From Acidobacteriota bacterium (GTDB lineage Bacteria > Acidobacteriota > Terriglobia > Acidiferrales > UBA7541): a stretch of DNA of 8,460 nucleotides. Where the stretch lies: contig PKXT01000072.1 in assembly GCA_003133505.1 (NCBI GenBank), forward strand, positions 2,115-10,574, in the 5' to 3' direction. This document shows, one piece after another, positions 1 through 6,344 of this stretch (its first letter is position 1; each line of letters starts with the position of its first letter). The notes beneath the pieces are model-generated. The model did not search any database, was not told the origin of the DNA, and saw only the letters and a program-made list of their open reading frames with translations. The position numbers and the translations under genes are program-made.

Positions 1-2
1 CC

Positions 3-953
3 GCGTGCGCGCGGTCCGTCGCCCTGGAAGAAGATCTCGCCAGCGGCCACGCTTGCTTGGGTCTTCTCTTGGACGGTACGGGAAAGTACGAAGAGGCCCA
101 GAAAGAATATGAGGATGCCGTAGCGCTGAACTCCTCTGACGACCGTGCGGTGGCCGGTCTCGCCCGCGTCTATGAGCATTTGAACCGCGCTGATGACGCG
201 GAGAAAACCTTCAAGCGTGCCGTTCTGCTGCATCCTAATTCGCCTGAGGGATACGGCCTTCTGGGATGGTTTTATTATGATCGCGCACAATATGATCAGG
301 CGGCTAATGCCTTTCAGCGCGTAATTGAACTCGCCCCCGAAGGCCTTTCTGGATACAGCAATCTCGGTTCTGTTTACATCGCCCAGGGCCGCTATCAGGA
401 AGCCCTGCCTGTTCTCGAGCGGGCACAAAGCATCCTTCCTTCTGCCATTGTTCTTTCCAACCTAGGTACGGCCTATTTTTGCCTGCGCCGTTACCAGGAT
501 GCGGCCCGGGTTTTCAGCCAGGCCGTGCAATTGCGGCCGCAAGACTATGACTTGTGGGGCAACCTGGGGGATGCCTATTATTGGGCCCCGGGTCAACGTT
601 CTCAGGCGGCGGGGGCATACCGCCGTGCGATTGAGTTGGGGGAAAAGAGTTTGAAAGTGAACCCGCGCGATAGCGAGGTGCTGGCCTACGTTGCGCAGTA
701 TCGAGCCATGCTAGGGGATGAAAATGAGGCTAATCGGAATATCTGGCAAGCATTGCATCTCGCGCCGCACAGTCCGTATGTGTGGTTGAGCGCGGCGATA
801 ATTTATTCTCAGTTCGGGAGGCAGCCGCAAACACTGGAAGCCCTGCGCCAATGTGTCGCCAATGGCATAACTCCAATTCAATTGCGCGACACGCCGAATT
901 TTGATACGCTACGCGGCGATCCTCAATTTCGGCAACTGCTATCTGGCGGTTAA
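3..953 (+). CDS. TPR-repeat protein, C-terminal part (5' end outside window)
   Basis: The frame is open to the left edge. The first possible in-window start, TTG at 57, falls inside a TPR helix, so it is not the real start. Numbering from that TTG, about eight tetratricopeptide repeats of roughly 34 residues follow one another: one straddling the TTG to about 28, then 29-62, 63-96, 97-129, 130-163, 164-205 (longer, with an insertion), 206-239 and 240-271. Several carry the typical W/Y-x2-LG-x2-Y and A...F..A..L.P pattern. The end (LRDTPNFDTLRGDPQFRQLL) is a common closing motif of such arrays in acidobacterial and proteobacterial proteins. TPRs bind other proteins. In this group they often form the C-terminus of Ser/Thr kinases, adenylate cyclases or winged-helix/TolB regulators, so the missing N-terminus probably holds the effector domain. 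That domain cannot be identified here. The lipoprotein gene starts 24 nt downstream. Confidence 0.9.
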   Translation, partial: ACARSVALEEDLASGHACLGLLLDGTGKYEEAQKEYEDAVALNSSDDRAVAGLARVYEHLNRADDAEKTFKRAVLLHPNSPEGYGLLGWFYYDRAQYDQAANAFQRVIELAPEGLSGYSNLGSVYIAQGRYQEALPVLERAQSILPSAIVLSNLGTAYFCLRRYQDAARVFSQAVQLRPQDYDLWGNLGDAYYWAPGQRSQAAGAYRRAIELGEKSLKVNPRDSEVLAYVAQYRAMLGDENEANRNIWQALHLAPHSPYVWLSAAIIYSQFGRQPQTLEALRQCVANGITPIQLRDTPNFDTLRGDPQFRQLLSGG

Positions 954-977
954 ACGGGAGGATACCGGAGGGCTATC

Positions 978-1508
978 ATGAAAATCAGTGTACGAACGTT
1001 CTCAATTCTGACGTCTTTGGTTCTTCTAATCGGGCTGGCTGGATGCGCGACTTTCTTGGGAAAGGAACCAAAATTATACTCCGGCGGTCCGCTAAACTGC
1101 AGTCGTGTCCCCGCGAACCGTCCTGTAACAATCAATTCATCTACCCACACAGTAAGTCCCGATCCGGTCGATGCGTGTCCTGGCGACTTCATCATTTGGT
1201 CGATTGACAAGGCCCCGGCTACATTTAATATTACGTTTGATTTGTCGGTCGTTTCGTCGCCTTTAGCCGCAACTGGTCCCTCTGTTACCTATGACCATCC
1301 TGCCCGCGCCGCAACGTTGCCCAACAATGGTAAGGTGTCCATGGTTACAGGGTATGACGCCGCTATTGTTTTCCCAGATTCGCCCATGGCCAACTGCATG
1401 GTGACTCCGCCTTTAAACGATTGGCAGTATTGCTACAAATATACGGTAAGCTTTAGCGATGGCACCAGTATTGACCCACACGTGATTATCATGCCGCCGA
1501 CGAACTGA
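978..1508 (+). CDS. Small secreted lipoprotein, family unknown (possibly cupredoxin-like beta fold)
   Basis: 176 residues. The N-terminus has two basic residues, a hydrophobic core (about 8-20) and a lipobox LAGC with Cys23, so it should be exported and lipid-anchored. A ribosome site GGAGGG at 967-972 lies 5 nt before the ATG and fixes the start. The gene begins 24 nt after the TPR gene stop on the same strand, which suggests co-transcription. The mature part is rich in Pro, Thr, Ser and Val, looks all-beta, and contains Cys41, Cys67, Cys140 and Cys152, which could form two disulfides. The stretch PDPVDACPGDFIIWSID (61-77) resembles the 'PGD...W' strand of cupredoxin-like proteins, and the end (YKYTVSFSDGT...DPHVII) resembles the closing strands of such domains. 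I see no convincing His-Cys-His-Met copper site, so copper binding is not claimed. Function unknown. Confidence 0.82.
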   Translation: MKISVRTFSILTSLVLLIGLAGCATFLGKEPKLYSGGPLNCSRVPANRPVTINSSTHTVSPDPVDACPGDFIIWSIDKAPATFNITFDLSVVSSPLAATGPSVTYDHPARAATLPNNGKVSMVTGYDAAIVFPDSPMANCMVTPPLNDWQYCYKYTVSFSDGTSIDPHVIIMPPTN

Positions 1509-1583
1509 CCCAGCGAGAAGTGGAGTAGCCAAGGGTCTATATTTGAGGGGGGGTCGAAGGAATGGAACGCAAGAAGCCGCGCC

Positions 1584-2309
1584 TTAATCGATGATTGCCG
1601 GGCCACCGCTTAGGTAGTGTGTGTCCCGAAACCTGCCCTGAGCATCGAAGTCCCATGCGAAGGCTGCAAAACACATTAAATTGTTCCTATCGTTCCGACC
1701 GTCGTTAAGCGCATATGAGTCCGTATATTCGAGCGCCCCGTCTGGCTGACGGGCGACGCGCAACCATGCCTTCCTCGGCCGACTAGATCCCAGATATAAA
1801 TTCGGAAACTGTTGTTTTAGGCGTACATACCAGGCCTCCGCCTCCATCGCACTCTTATCGATGTCTGTGGGATCATTAACGTCTGGGTTCGGGGATGCGC
1901 GATTTACAAGCAACAGCCCCACATTATTGCCGGCGCGCATTAAATATTGAACCGACGCCAGATCTGCATAGCCAACATTCTTAATGGCAAGCATAGTCCC
2001 CACCTCGCCAGGGTATTGGCGAACGAGCCGGCGTGAGAACTTTACTGCCTCTTCGGGTGCTCCGGCCCCTGACATCTGATTTATAAAGCAATCGAAATAG
2101 TTTGTCGTGGCCGGCCCCTGGTTACAAATGCGATAGGATTCCTGAATAAACTCCGGGCTCGCGTGCCATATTGCTGAAGGACCGACCTCTTTACGTGAAA
2201 TTGACTGATCCACGACCTGCGCACCACCTCTCCTGCTCAGTGGAGCAGCGTTAGAACAGACAAGTGCCAGAAAGACGGATGCTGCGCTGAGGAAAAGTGG
2301 ACCTCGCAT
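1584..2309 (-). CDS. Secreted protein of unknown family
   Basis: 241 residues. ATG at 2309 is preceded by AGGAGG (2315-2320) with 5-nt spacing, so the start is well supported. The N-terminus is a signal peptide: an Arg, then a hydrophobic run (about 4-18) and a possible signal peptidase I site near SNA/A (21/22). Cys18 is preceded by Val, which does not fit a lipobox. The mature protein has three Cys (about 62, 74 and 213), a helical middle (EEAVKFSRRLVRQYPGEVG) and an aromatic C-terminal part (AAFAWDFDAQGRFRDTHYLSGG) that looks like beta hairpins. I do not recognise a family. It ends convergently with the lipoprotein gene, 75 nt away, with no clear hairpin terminator between them. Codon use looks like a genuine gene. 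The acidobacterial setting makes a periplasmic or extracellular role likely, but that rests only on the signal peptide. Confidence 0.78.
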   Translation of the reverse strand: MRGPLFLSAASVFLALVCSNAAPLSRRGGAQVVDQSISRKEVGPSAIWHASPEFIQESYRICNQGPATTNYFDCFINQMSGAGAPEEAVKFSRRLVRQYPGEVGTMLAIKNVGYADLASVQYLMRAGNNVGLLLVNRASPNPDVNDPTDIDKSAMEAEAWYVRLKQQFPNLYLGSSRPRKAWLRVARQPDGALEYTDSYALNDGRNDRNNLMCFAAFAWDFDAQGRFRDTHYLSGGPAIID

Positions 2310-2314
2310 CTTTG

Positions 2315-2320
2315 CCTCCT
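2315..2320 (-). promoter_or_regulatory. Strong Shine-Dalgarno site (AGGAGG)
   Basis: AGGAGG on the minus strand, 5 nt before the ATG of the secreted-protein gene. It decides that start over any internal Met. Confidence 0.75.
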
Positions 2321-2384
2321 AAACCGCTCGCAAAATTCTTGCATGTCCAAGAAGCTTTCTCTCGGTCAGATGCGCACAATTGCT

Positions 2385-2428
2385 CAACCGGTTGTTTCGG
2401 GAAGGCTATTTCCCGCCTTTTCCGAAAC
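2385..2428. repeat. Palindrome joined to a 13-bp hairpin upstream of the secreted-protein gene
   Basis: CAACCGGTTG (2385-2394) is a perfect 10-bp palindrome. It abuts a hairpin: GTTTCGG (2394-2400) pairs with CCGAAAC (2422-2428), and AAGGC (2402-2406) pairs with GCCTT (2415-2419). A G-T wobble and one bulged T separate the two stems, and the loop is 8 nt. It lies between the stop of the GloVer remnant (2530) and the start of the secreted-protein gene (2309), both on the minus strand. There is no U-run on either side, so a classical terminator is unlikely. It could be an operator, a leader structure or a remnant of a dispersed repeat. The rest of 2321-2529 shows no convincing gene. Confidence 0.5.
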
Positions 2429-2529
2429 GCTGGACCGGGCACGGCGCGCCACCGCCCCATTTTCGTCGCTACCATTTTCGTCGGGCATCCACGGCTCGCG
2501 AACCGCGGCGCTCACCAAGGTGCCCGACC

Positions 2530-3225
2530 CTAGTTCTTCACCCTGAAAGGCCCATTGCTCACGAGGGGGCCGCCAGGGGTCAGCACTTTAACTGTTCCGC
2601 TGGTTGCGCCCGTCGGCACAGTAGTCCTAATGAAAGATGGGGAGACTACGGTGAAGGTCGTTGCGATGCCATTAAAGGTTACTCTGGTAGCATCGGTTAG
2701 ACTGGTGCCCAGGATATTGAACGGGTGCGCCGATCCTGCCGGACGCCGGCTCTGTTTCTAGGAATGGACCCAAACCCACGGACAAGCTGAAAATCGTCCC
2801 ACAGCCGCCCTGCGACGGGCACAAACCCCCTCCTTCGAATGTTGTCCCGTAAAAGTTCCCGTCGGTGCCCTCGAATAATCCGCCTTCAGGCATGGCCCCA
2901 TCATTCGTTCTGTCAAAGCTATGCAGCGTCGTGACCGTTCCCCCTGGGATCATCTGAAAAACTGTTCCGTCATGGTTAACTCCGCCATCGGCCCATAAAA
3001 GTTGTTATCGGTTGCTTGGATTATCGCCACGGGCTCGCTTCCGTCCGCCTCGCTGAAGCTGTGCAACGTCGTTAACGCACCACTTGAGGTGATTTTGAAG
3101 ACCGTGCCACAACCATACGGACAGAACTCGTTCTCGTTGGCGCCGCCAACGAGAGTTGTGCCGTAGAAATTCCCGTCAGCGGCCTGGATCAATGCTCCAT
3201 CGGGAATCCATCCCTGTAATTGCAT
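2530..3225 (-). pseudogene. GloVer-repeat / IPT-TIG surface protein, 5'-truncated and frameshifted
   Basis: Read from right to left, the minus strand encodes three GloVer (Gloeo_Verruco) repeat units of the form DGNFYGTT..GG...GTVFKI..G.LTTLHSF, then a C-terminal IPT/TIG-like domain. The reading breaks twice. Near 2990-2994, after NNFYG, the frame must shift to continue ADGGVNHDGTVFQM; the missing TT pair of the motif suggests a 7-nt deletion. Near 2716, one extra base follows GAPVQ; skipping it gives ILGTSLTDATRVTFNG and a full domain ending SNGPFRVKN with stop TAG at 2530-2532. The right end starts in mid-repeat with no signal peptide, so the 5' half is missing. Intact relatives are large secreted proteins with many repeats, common in Acidobacteriota and Verrucomicrobiota; their role is unknown. 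An ATG at 3225 has an AGGAG 6 nt upstream, which is probably fortuitous. Confidence 0.88.
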
Positions 3226-3502
3226 GGAAAACTCCTGCCTGCCGCAGCGCCCGTTCGATGGCCTCCAGGCGAAGGCCCTGCTGGGTCATGCGCTTTTCCT
3301 GATCAAGCACGACGGAAAGCAGAATCGCTTCCATCGGGTTGTCATGGCACTGGTACGTGGCCGCGTATGTGTAGGAACGAACGATGCGGAACAGCCGGTC
3401 AAAATGCTGCTGATCTTCGCGGCGCAACGCGCGGCGGAATTTCACCCAGTGTTCCGTGGCTTGTTGGATCTGCTCTCGAAATGTGGGAACGGTGCGGCCC
3501 AT
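3176..3502 (-). CDS. Small conserved protein (MGRTVPTFR family), 3' end probably altered
   Basis: 108 residues, rich in Arg, Gln and Glu, predicted mostly helical. The start MGRTVPTFREQIQQA, followed by W..FRRALRREDQ..FD.LF, recalls small uncharacterised proteins in several bacterial and archaeal genomes that open MGRT-x-P-(S/T)-(F/Y)-R. This is from memory, not a search. It begins 12 nt after the stop of the RecA-like gene, with no strong ribosome site, so translation is probably coupled. The likely native core ends around residue 92 (LEAIERALRQAG). The last 16 or so codons (3176-3225) overlap, in another frame, sequence that clearly belongs to the GloVer remnant, so the natural C-terminus seems to have been replaced by read-through into the junction. 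A role beside the RecA-like protein, perhaps in DNA repair, is inference from position only. Confidence 0.72.
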   Translation of the reverse strand: MGRTVPTFREQIQQATEHWVKFRRALRREDQQHFDRLFRIVRSYTYAATYQCHDNPMEAILLSVVLDQEKRMTQQGLRLEAIERALRQAGVFHAITGMDSRWSIDPGR

Positions 3503-3514
3503 GCGAATTACCCG

Positions 3515-4141
3515 TCATGCCCAAGCGGGCGCCATTCGCGGTGCCGTTTTTTCGCCCAACAGCATCAGCCGGCCGTCTGCGCGCTCGGTGAACTGGCACA
3601 CCTGATCCGCCTGTGCGCGCAGAAGATGGAAAAGTCTCTGCCGCGGAGTGCGAAACGAATCCGCCCCGGAAAATACCGCCGCCGGGCACGGCAACGCCTG
3701 CAACCCTTCCAGCGCACGCTCGAAAGACGTACAGGCTTCGCGCTCGCGCACGTCTTCATCAAAATATAGGTCTGGGAGGGCCGTAACCATCAGATTGTCG
3801 GCGGGAAAGGCGCAGAGAAACTTCGGTACGCGCAGCAACAGTTCCGTGAGTTGAAAGCAGGTGAAGGCTCTGGCAACGCGGATGCGCCGGTTAAATTCCG
3901 TTGGCGTGTGGCCCCGATGCCGGGCAAATCGCGCAATCAGTAGTGGATCGAAGCGATTCCCTCCATCCAGACACAGGACGTGTTTGCCCTGCTCGATCAG
4001 GCGCGGCAGAAAATAGTGGAAAAGCCGCGTTGTCTCCCTGCGGCCGTGAAATACCGAAAGCCCCGAATCGGGCAGCGCCCACGGATTTAGCGGCGGCATC
4101 CGAACTTCCGTTGGTGCGGCTCTGCTGAGCGGAGAATCCAT
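3515..4141 (-). CDS. RecA/Rad51-fold-like protein with degenerate Walker A
   Basis: 208 residues. The order of elements follows a RecA/RadB-type core: strand and loop GLSVFHGRRETTRLFHYF (27-44) where a Walker A (GxxxxGKT) would sit; HVLCLDGGNRFDPLLIARF (54-72), resembling the 'vDteggF' segment; RIRVARAFTCFQLTELLLRV (86-105), resembling the 'i.v.R.f...ql..l' segment; and LMVTALPDLYFDEDV (117-131) at the Walker B place. The P-loop Lys is missing (GRRETT), so ATP binding is doubtful or altered. A recombination/repair accessory role is possible but unproven. It is short compared with RecA (about 350) and close to RadB-type proteins (about 220-240). ATG 4141 follows a stop and lacks a ribosome site. 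Met15 at 4099 has a weak GGAAG 5 nt upstream and may be the true start. It is followed by the MGRT gene. Confidence 0.68.
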   Translation of the reverse strand: MDSPLSRAAPTEVRMPPLNPWALPDSGLSVFHGRRETTRLFHYFLPRLIEQGKHVLCLDGGNRFDPLLIARFARHRGHTPTEFNRRIRVARAFTCFQLTELLLRVPKFLCAFPADNLMVTALPDLYFDEDVREREACTSFERALEGLQALPCPAAVFSGADSFRTPRQRLFHLLRAQADQVCQFTERADGRLMLLGEKTAPRMAPAWA

Positions 4142-4151
4142 TGGGCGCGCG

Positions 4152-4168
4152 TTCCGGCATTCCCGGAA
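4152..4168. repeat. Small inverted repeat in leader of the RecA-like gene
   Basis: TTCCGG (4152-4157) and CCGGAA (4163-4168) with a 5-nt loop lie between the predicted minus-strand promoter and the ATG at 4141. It could form a short leader hairpin or be a protein site. The stem is only 6 bp, so chance is possible. Confidence 0.3.
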
Positions 4169-4177
4169 TCAGCCGCC

Positions 4178-4206
4178 AGCATAGGCGAATACAAAGCGAA
4201 AGTAAA
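4178..4206 (-). promoter_or_regulatory. Candidate sigma70-type promoter for the RecA-like/MGRT unit
   Basis: On the minus strand TTTACT (4201-4206) and TATGCT (4178-4183) are separated by exactly 17 nt, each matching four of six consensus bases. Transcription would start near 4171, giving a leader of about 30 nt to ATG 4141 or about 72 nt to ATG 4099. Confidence 0.4.
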
Positions 4207-4271
4207 GCGACATATTTGGCACTGTCCCTCCCATCTATGCTCATTGGGAATGCGGCAAAACCGATGATTCG

Positions 4272-4300
4272 TTGTGTAGTGGGCACGAGAAGCTTACGAT
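4272..4300 (+). promoter_or_regulatory. Candidate sigma70-type promoter for the DUF5677-like gene
   Basis: TTGTGT (4272-4277) and TACGAT (4295-4300) are separated by 17 nt. The -10 matches four of six bases and the -35 three of six. Transcription would start near 4307, just before the inverted repeat at 4312-4330 and about 50 nt before the ATG. Confidence 0.33.
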
Positions 4301-4311
4301 GCAGAAGGCAG

Positions 4312-4330
4312 CAATCTAAAATCTAGATTG
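4312..4330. repeat. Perfect 7-bp inverted repeat, operator or leader hairpin candidate
   Basis: CAATCTA (4312-4318) and TAGATTG (4324-4330) are separated by 5 nt (AAATC). The repeat sits just downstream of the predicted start of transcription and 26 nt before the ATG at 4357, a typical place for a repressor site. It is AT-rich, so a stable RNA hairpin is less likely than a protein-binding dyad. Confidence 0.42.
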
Positions 4331-4356
4331 TCGGTAAACCTTTCGGCAATGGGGCG

Positions 4357-5337
4357 ATGGTCAAGAACGTGCGAATTCGCGTCATAGACGTTGTTCATAA
4401 GGCCACCAGCGACTTCGACGAAATGAAAGGGGTCGATACTAACAAGTTGGATGCACTAACGAATCGGTGTGCGCTCGCCGTGAAAACAGCGCTGGAGATC
4501 GCCCCAAAGGGAATCTCCGAGATTCAGCAATCCTGTCTCATCGACATTTTTGAATCCCTCCGATACACACACCAAACGATCCGGCTGCTGCTGAGACAGG
4601 GTGCCGATTCGCCTATTGCAGCGGATTCTCTGCCAATGTCGCGTCTCCAAGTGGAAATGCTCTATTCCCTTTGCCTCATGGTCGAGGATTTTTCGAACAT
4701 CGATTGGTACATGAAACACTCCTGGAAGCAATCCTACAGGCGGCACTTGCTGCAGGAGCGAGAGGTTGAGGATCTCCCTCGGTTCAAGAACTGGATTGGA
4801 GGCGAGGCTCGCGGCCTGTTCGAGAAACTGCGGTCAATTGCAGGTGTCAGCGACGCAGAAGTCGCGACGATCGAATCGGAGGAACTCGGCACGCCCCTGC
4901 CCCCAGGTGTGATAGCGACTCCCATCAGAATGTTTCCAGCCCCAAGCAGGGCCATAGATCATGTGAAAGATCCCAGGCGAAAACAGATGCTCATGCGTTT
5001 CTACCCTGAATACCAAGCGCTCAGCTCACACGTCCACGGATCGTCTTCACAAATGCGAATACTTAAGACACTCCTTAATCCCCGTTCTCCTTATCGACGC
5101 TTTTTCACTTCGAGTGATATTGAGAAAATGTTTCAAAGGATGGCTGAGGATGCCATCTGGATCAGTTTTCTAAGCATTGTCCAGGCTGCGAGTGAAATGG
5201 TTGCGCTTTATCCAGCCGACACGCATTTGCGGGCAACCCTGGCCGAGGGATGGCAACCTCTGACCGAAAGCCATCTCCTCGCGCGTGCGATTTGGGAAAT
5301 GCGCACTCGGTCCTTGCTTGGGGTGCTTTCAGGCTGA
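4357..5337 (+). CDS. Helical protein resembling DUF5677
   Basis: 326 residues, predicted almost entirely alpha-helical, with no signal peptide or membrane segment, so cytoplasmic. An N-terminal helical part (about 55-135) has the pattern SLRYTHQTIRLLL...ADSLPMSRLQVEMLYSLCLM, i.e. an R...E pair within a helix (Arg96, Glu100). A later motif, YPEYQALSSHVHGSS (216-230), has two His residues (225, 227). This combination resembles DUF5677 proteins, where a helix with R..(L)E and a 'Y..ls..vH' motif recur; function is unknown. The match is by eye and could be to another helical family with a similar His motif. The ATG at 4357 has only a weak upstream GGGG. The gene stands alone on its strand, with its own candidate promoter and dyad, and converges on the membrane-protein gene 85 nt downstream. 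Confidence 0.72.
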   Translation: MVKNVRIRVIDVVHKATSDFDEMKGVDTNKLDALTNRCALAVKTALEIAPKGISEIQQSCLIDIFESLRYTHQTIRLLLRQGADSPIAADSLPMSRLQVEMLYSLCLMVEDFSNIDWYMKHSWKQSYRRHLLQEREVEDLPRFKNWIGGEARGLFEKLRSIAGVSDAEVATIESEELGTPLPPGVIATPIRMFPAPSRAIDHVKDPRRKQMLMRFYPEYQALSSHVHGSSSQMRILKTLLNPRSPYRRFFTSSDIEKMFQRMAEDAIWISFLSIVQAASEMVALYPADTHLRATLAEGWQPLTESHLLARAIWEMRTRSLLGVLSG

Positions 5338-5422
5338 TGGCGGCTGCTATCTTCGCTCTGCGGGCATAAAAATCACCGGATTGCTCAGGCCGGCGCAATT
5401 GAATCGGAAGGGGTATCAGCTG

Positions 5423-6307
5423 TTATACCTCCCGGTGAGAGACGGTGAAGTACCTGTGCTCAAGGTGCCACCACGGGTCTCGGATTTCGGGATCGTCGTC
5501 GTCTTTTCGCTCCCATCCATTGGCTTTCAGCTGCTGGTCCCTCGCTTCGGCCCGCTCCTTCATGTGATCATAATCGACATCCTGATAGTAGACACCAAAC
5601 TCCAAATAGGGAATGGTAGCGATTATTAGCCTGACGGTGCCGCAAGGGTGATCCACGTAGGTTTTGAGCTTCGCAAGATCCCCGCCAATTTCTCCCGTTT
5701 TGCAAAGGCCCTCCCACCACTCCTTCTGAACCTCCAGGCCGACTTCGTACCCATCAACCCCCCATCGAAAGTAAGCTTCCGGCAAACCCGCCCACGACGG
5801 ATGATGGAAAACCGGGTGCTCCCCTCTTGCGCCCGGTCCTCCTGGCCCTCTCTCCGCGATGCTTTCGGAGAGTTCTACCTTGGTGACAAATACCTTGCGA
5901 TTGTCCCAATAGGCCAGTCCAGGCGGCAGGCCGCCCCCTAAAGGCGGCGCGACGACTGTGAACACGAAGCCACTGCGATAAACGCTGTAATCCGCGGGTG
6001 GCACCTTTGCAATCGCTTCGTGGACTCGCTGCCAGTCCTCTTTGTTTTTAACCAGCATAAAGTCAGTCAACAGGGGATACCAGTTGGGTTGGACAGAAAC
6101 GCAGAAAGGCGAAAATGCTTTGTCGCCCCGCCGTGAAACATCGAGGTCGCTGTAAAGGCCGTACCCTATCCACCCGAGCAAAGCGAGCACTGCACTCTGC
6201 CGCGCGGAGAAATCCCCCAGATACCAAGAGAACGCATATAGCGCAGCCAGAATAGCGAGGGACTTTACGATTGCCTTGACGATTGCCACGTAGCGCCGAA
6301 CCTTCAT
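5423..6307 (-). CDS. Two-helix membrane protein of unknown family
   Basis: 294 residues from ATG 6307, which is preceded by AAGGGG (6315-6320) at 7-nt spacing. A longer reading from 6376 would run into the DUF72 remnant and has no ribosome site, so I reject it. Two hydrophobic segments at about 13-31 (IVKSLAILAALYAFSWYLG) and 35-54 (ARQSAVLALLGWIGYGLYS) probably form a hairpin in the inner membrane. A soluble domain of about 235 residues follows, rich in Trp, Tyr, Pro and Asp, with a Gly/Pro-rich stretch (APPLGGGLPPG) and an acidic C-terminal part (KDDDDPEIRDPWWHLEHRYF). With a short basic N-terminus and a helix hairpin the bulk is likely cytoplasmic, though this is a weak inference. No family recognised. 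It follows the DUF72 remnant by 37 nt and might be expressed from the hydrolase promoter. Confidence 0.75.
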   Translation of the reverse strand: MKVRRYVAIVKAIVKSLAILAALYAFSWYLGDFSARQSAVLALLGWIGYGLYSDLDVSRRGDKAFSPFCVSVQPNWYPLLTDFMLVKNKEDWQRVHEAIAKVPPADYSVYRSGFVFTVVAPPLGGGLPPGLAYWDNRKVFVTKVELSESIAERGPGGPGARGEHPVFHHPSWAGLPEAYFRWGVDGYEVGLEVQKEWWEGLCKTGEIGGDLAKLKTYVDHPCGTVRLIIATIPYLEFGVYYQDVDYDHMKERAEARDQQLKANGWERKDDDDPEIRDPWWHLEHRYFTVSHREV

Positions 6308-6314
6308 GAAATAG

Positions 6315-6320
6315 CCCCTT
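6315..6320 (-). promoter_or_regulatory. Ribosome binding site that sets the membrane-protein start
   Basis: AAGGGG on the minus strand, 7 nt before ATG 6307. It favours this start over the in-frame ATG at 6376, which lies inside the DUF72 remnant. Confidence 0.55.
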
Positions 6321-6344
6321 CGCGCCCAGTAACAACCGCGAAGT

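Noticed and set aside
950..1210. Minus-strand open frame of 86 codons
   Set aside because: It lies antisense to the well-supported lipoprotein gene, has no ribosome site and no recognisable motif.
1509..1583. Possible bidirectional terminator between convergent genes
   Set aside because: No stem of useful length with a U-run was found on either strand.
2297..2761. Several short plus-strand frames
   Set aside because: They overlap each other and run antisense to the GloVer remnant's IPT domain. No ribosome sites or motifs.
3220..3769. Plus-strand open frames of 123 and 181 codons
   Set aside because: They are antisense to the MGRT gene and the RecA-like gene, which have better motifs and operon spacing. 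The translations show no family features.
3891..4286. Minus-strand 131-codon frame overlapping the divergent promoter region
   Set aside because: It overlaps the RecA-like gene in another frame, and its product is low in recognisable structure. The region 4142-4286 is better read as intergenic with two promoters.
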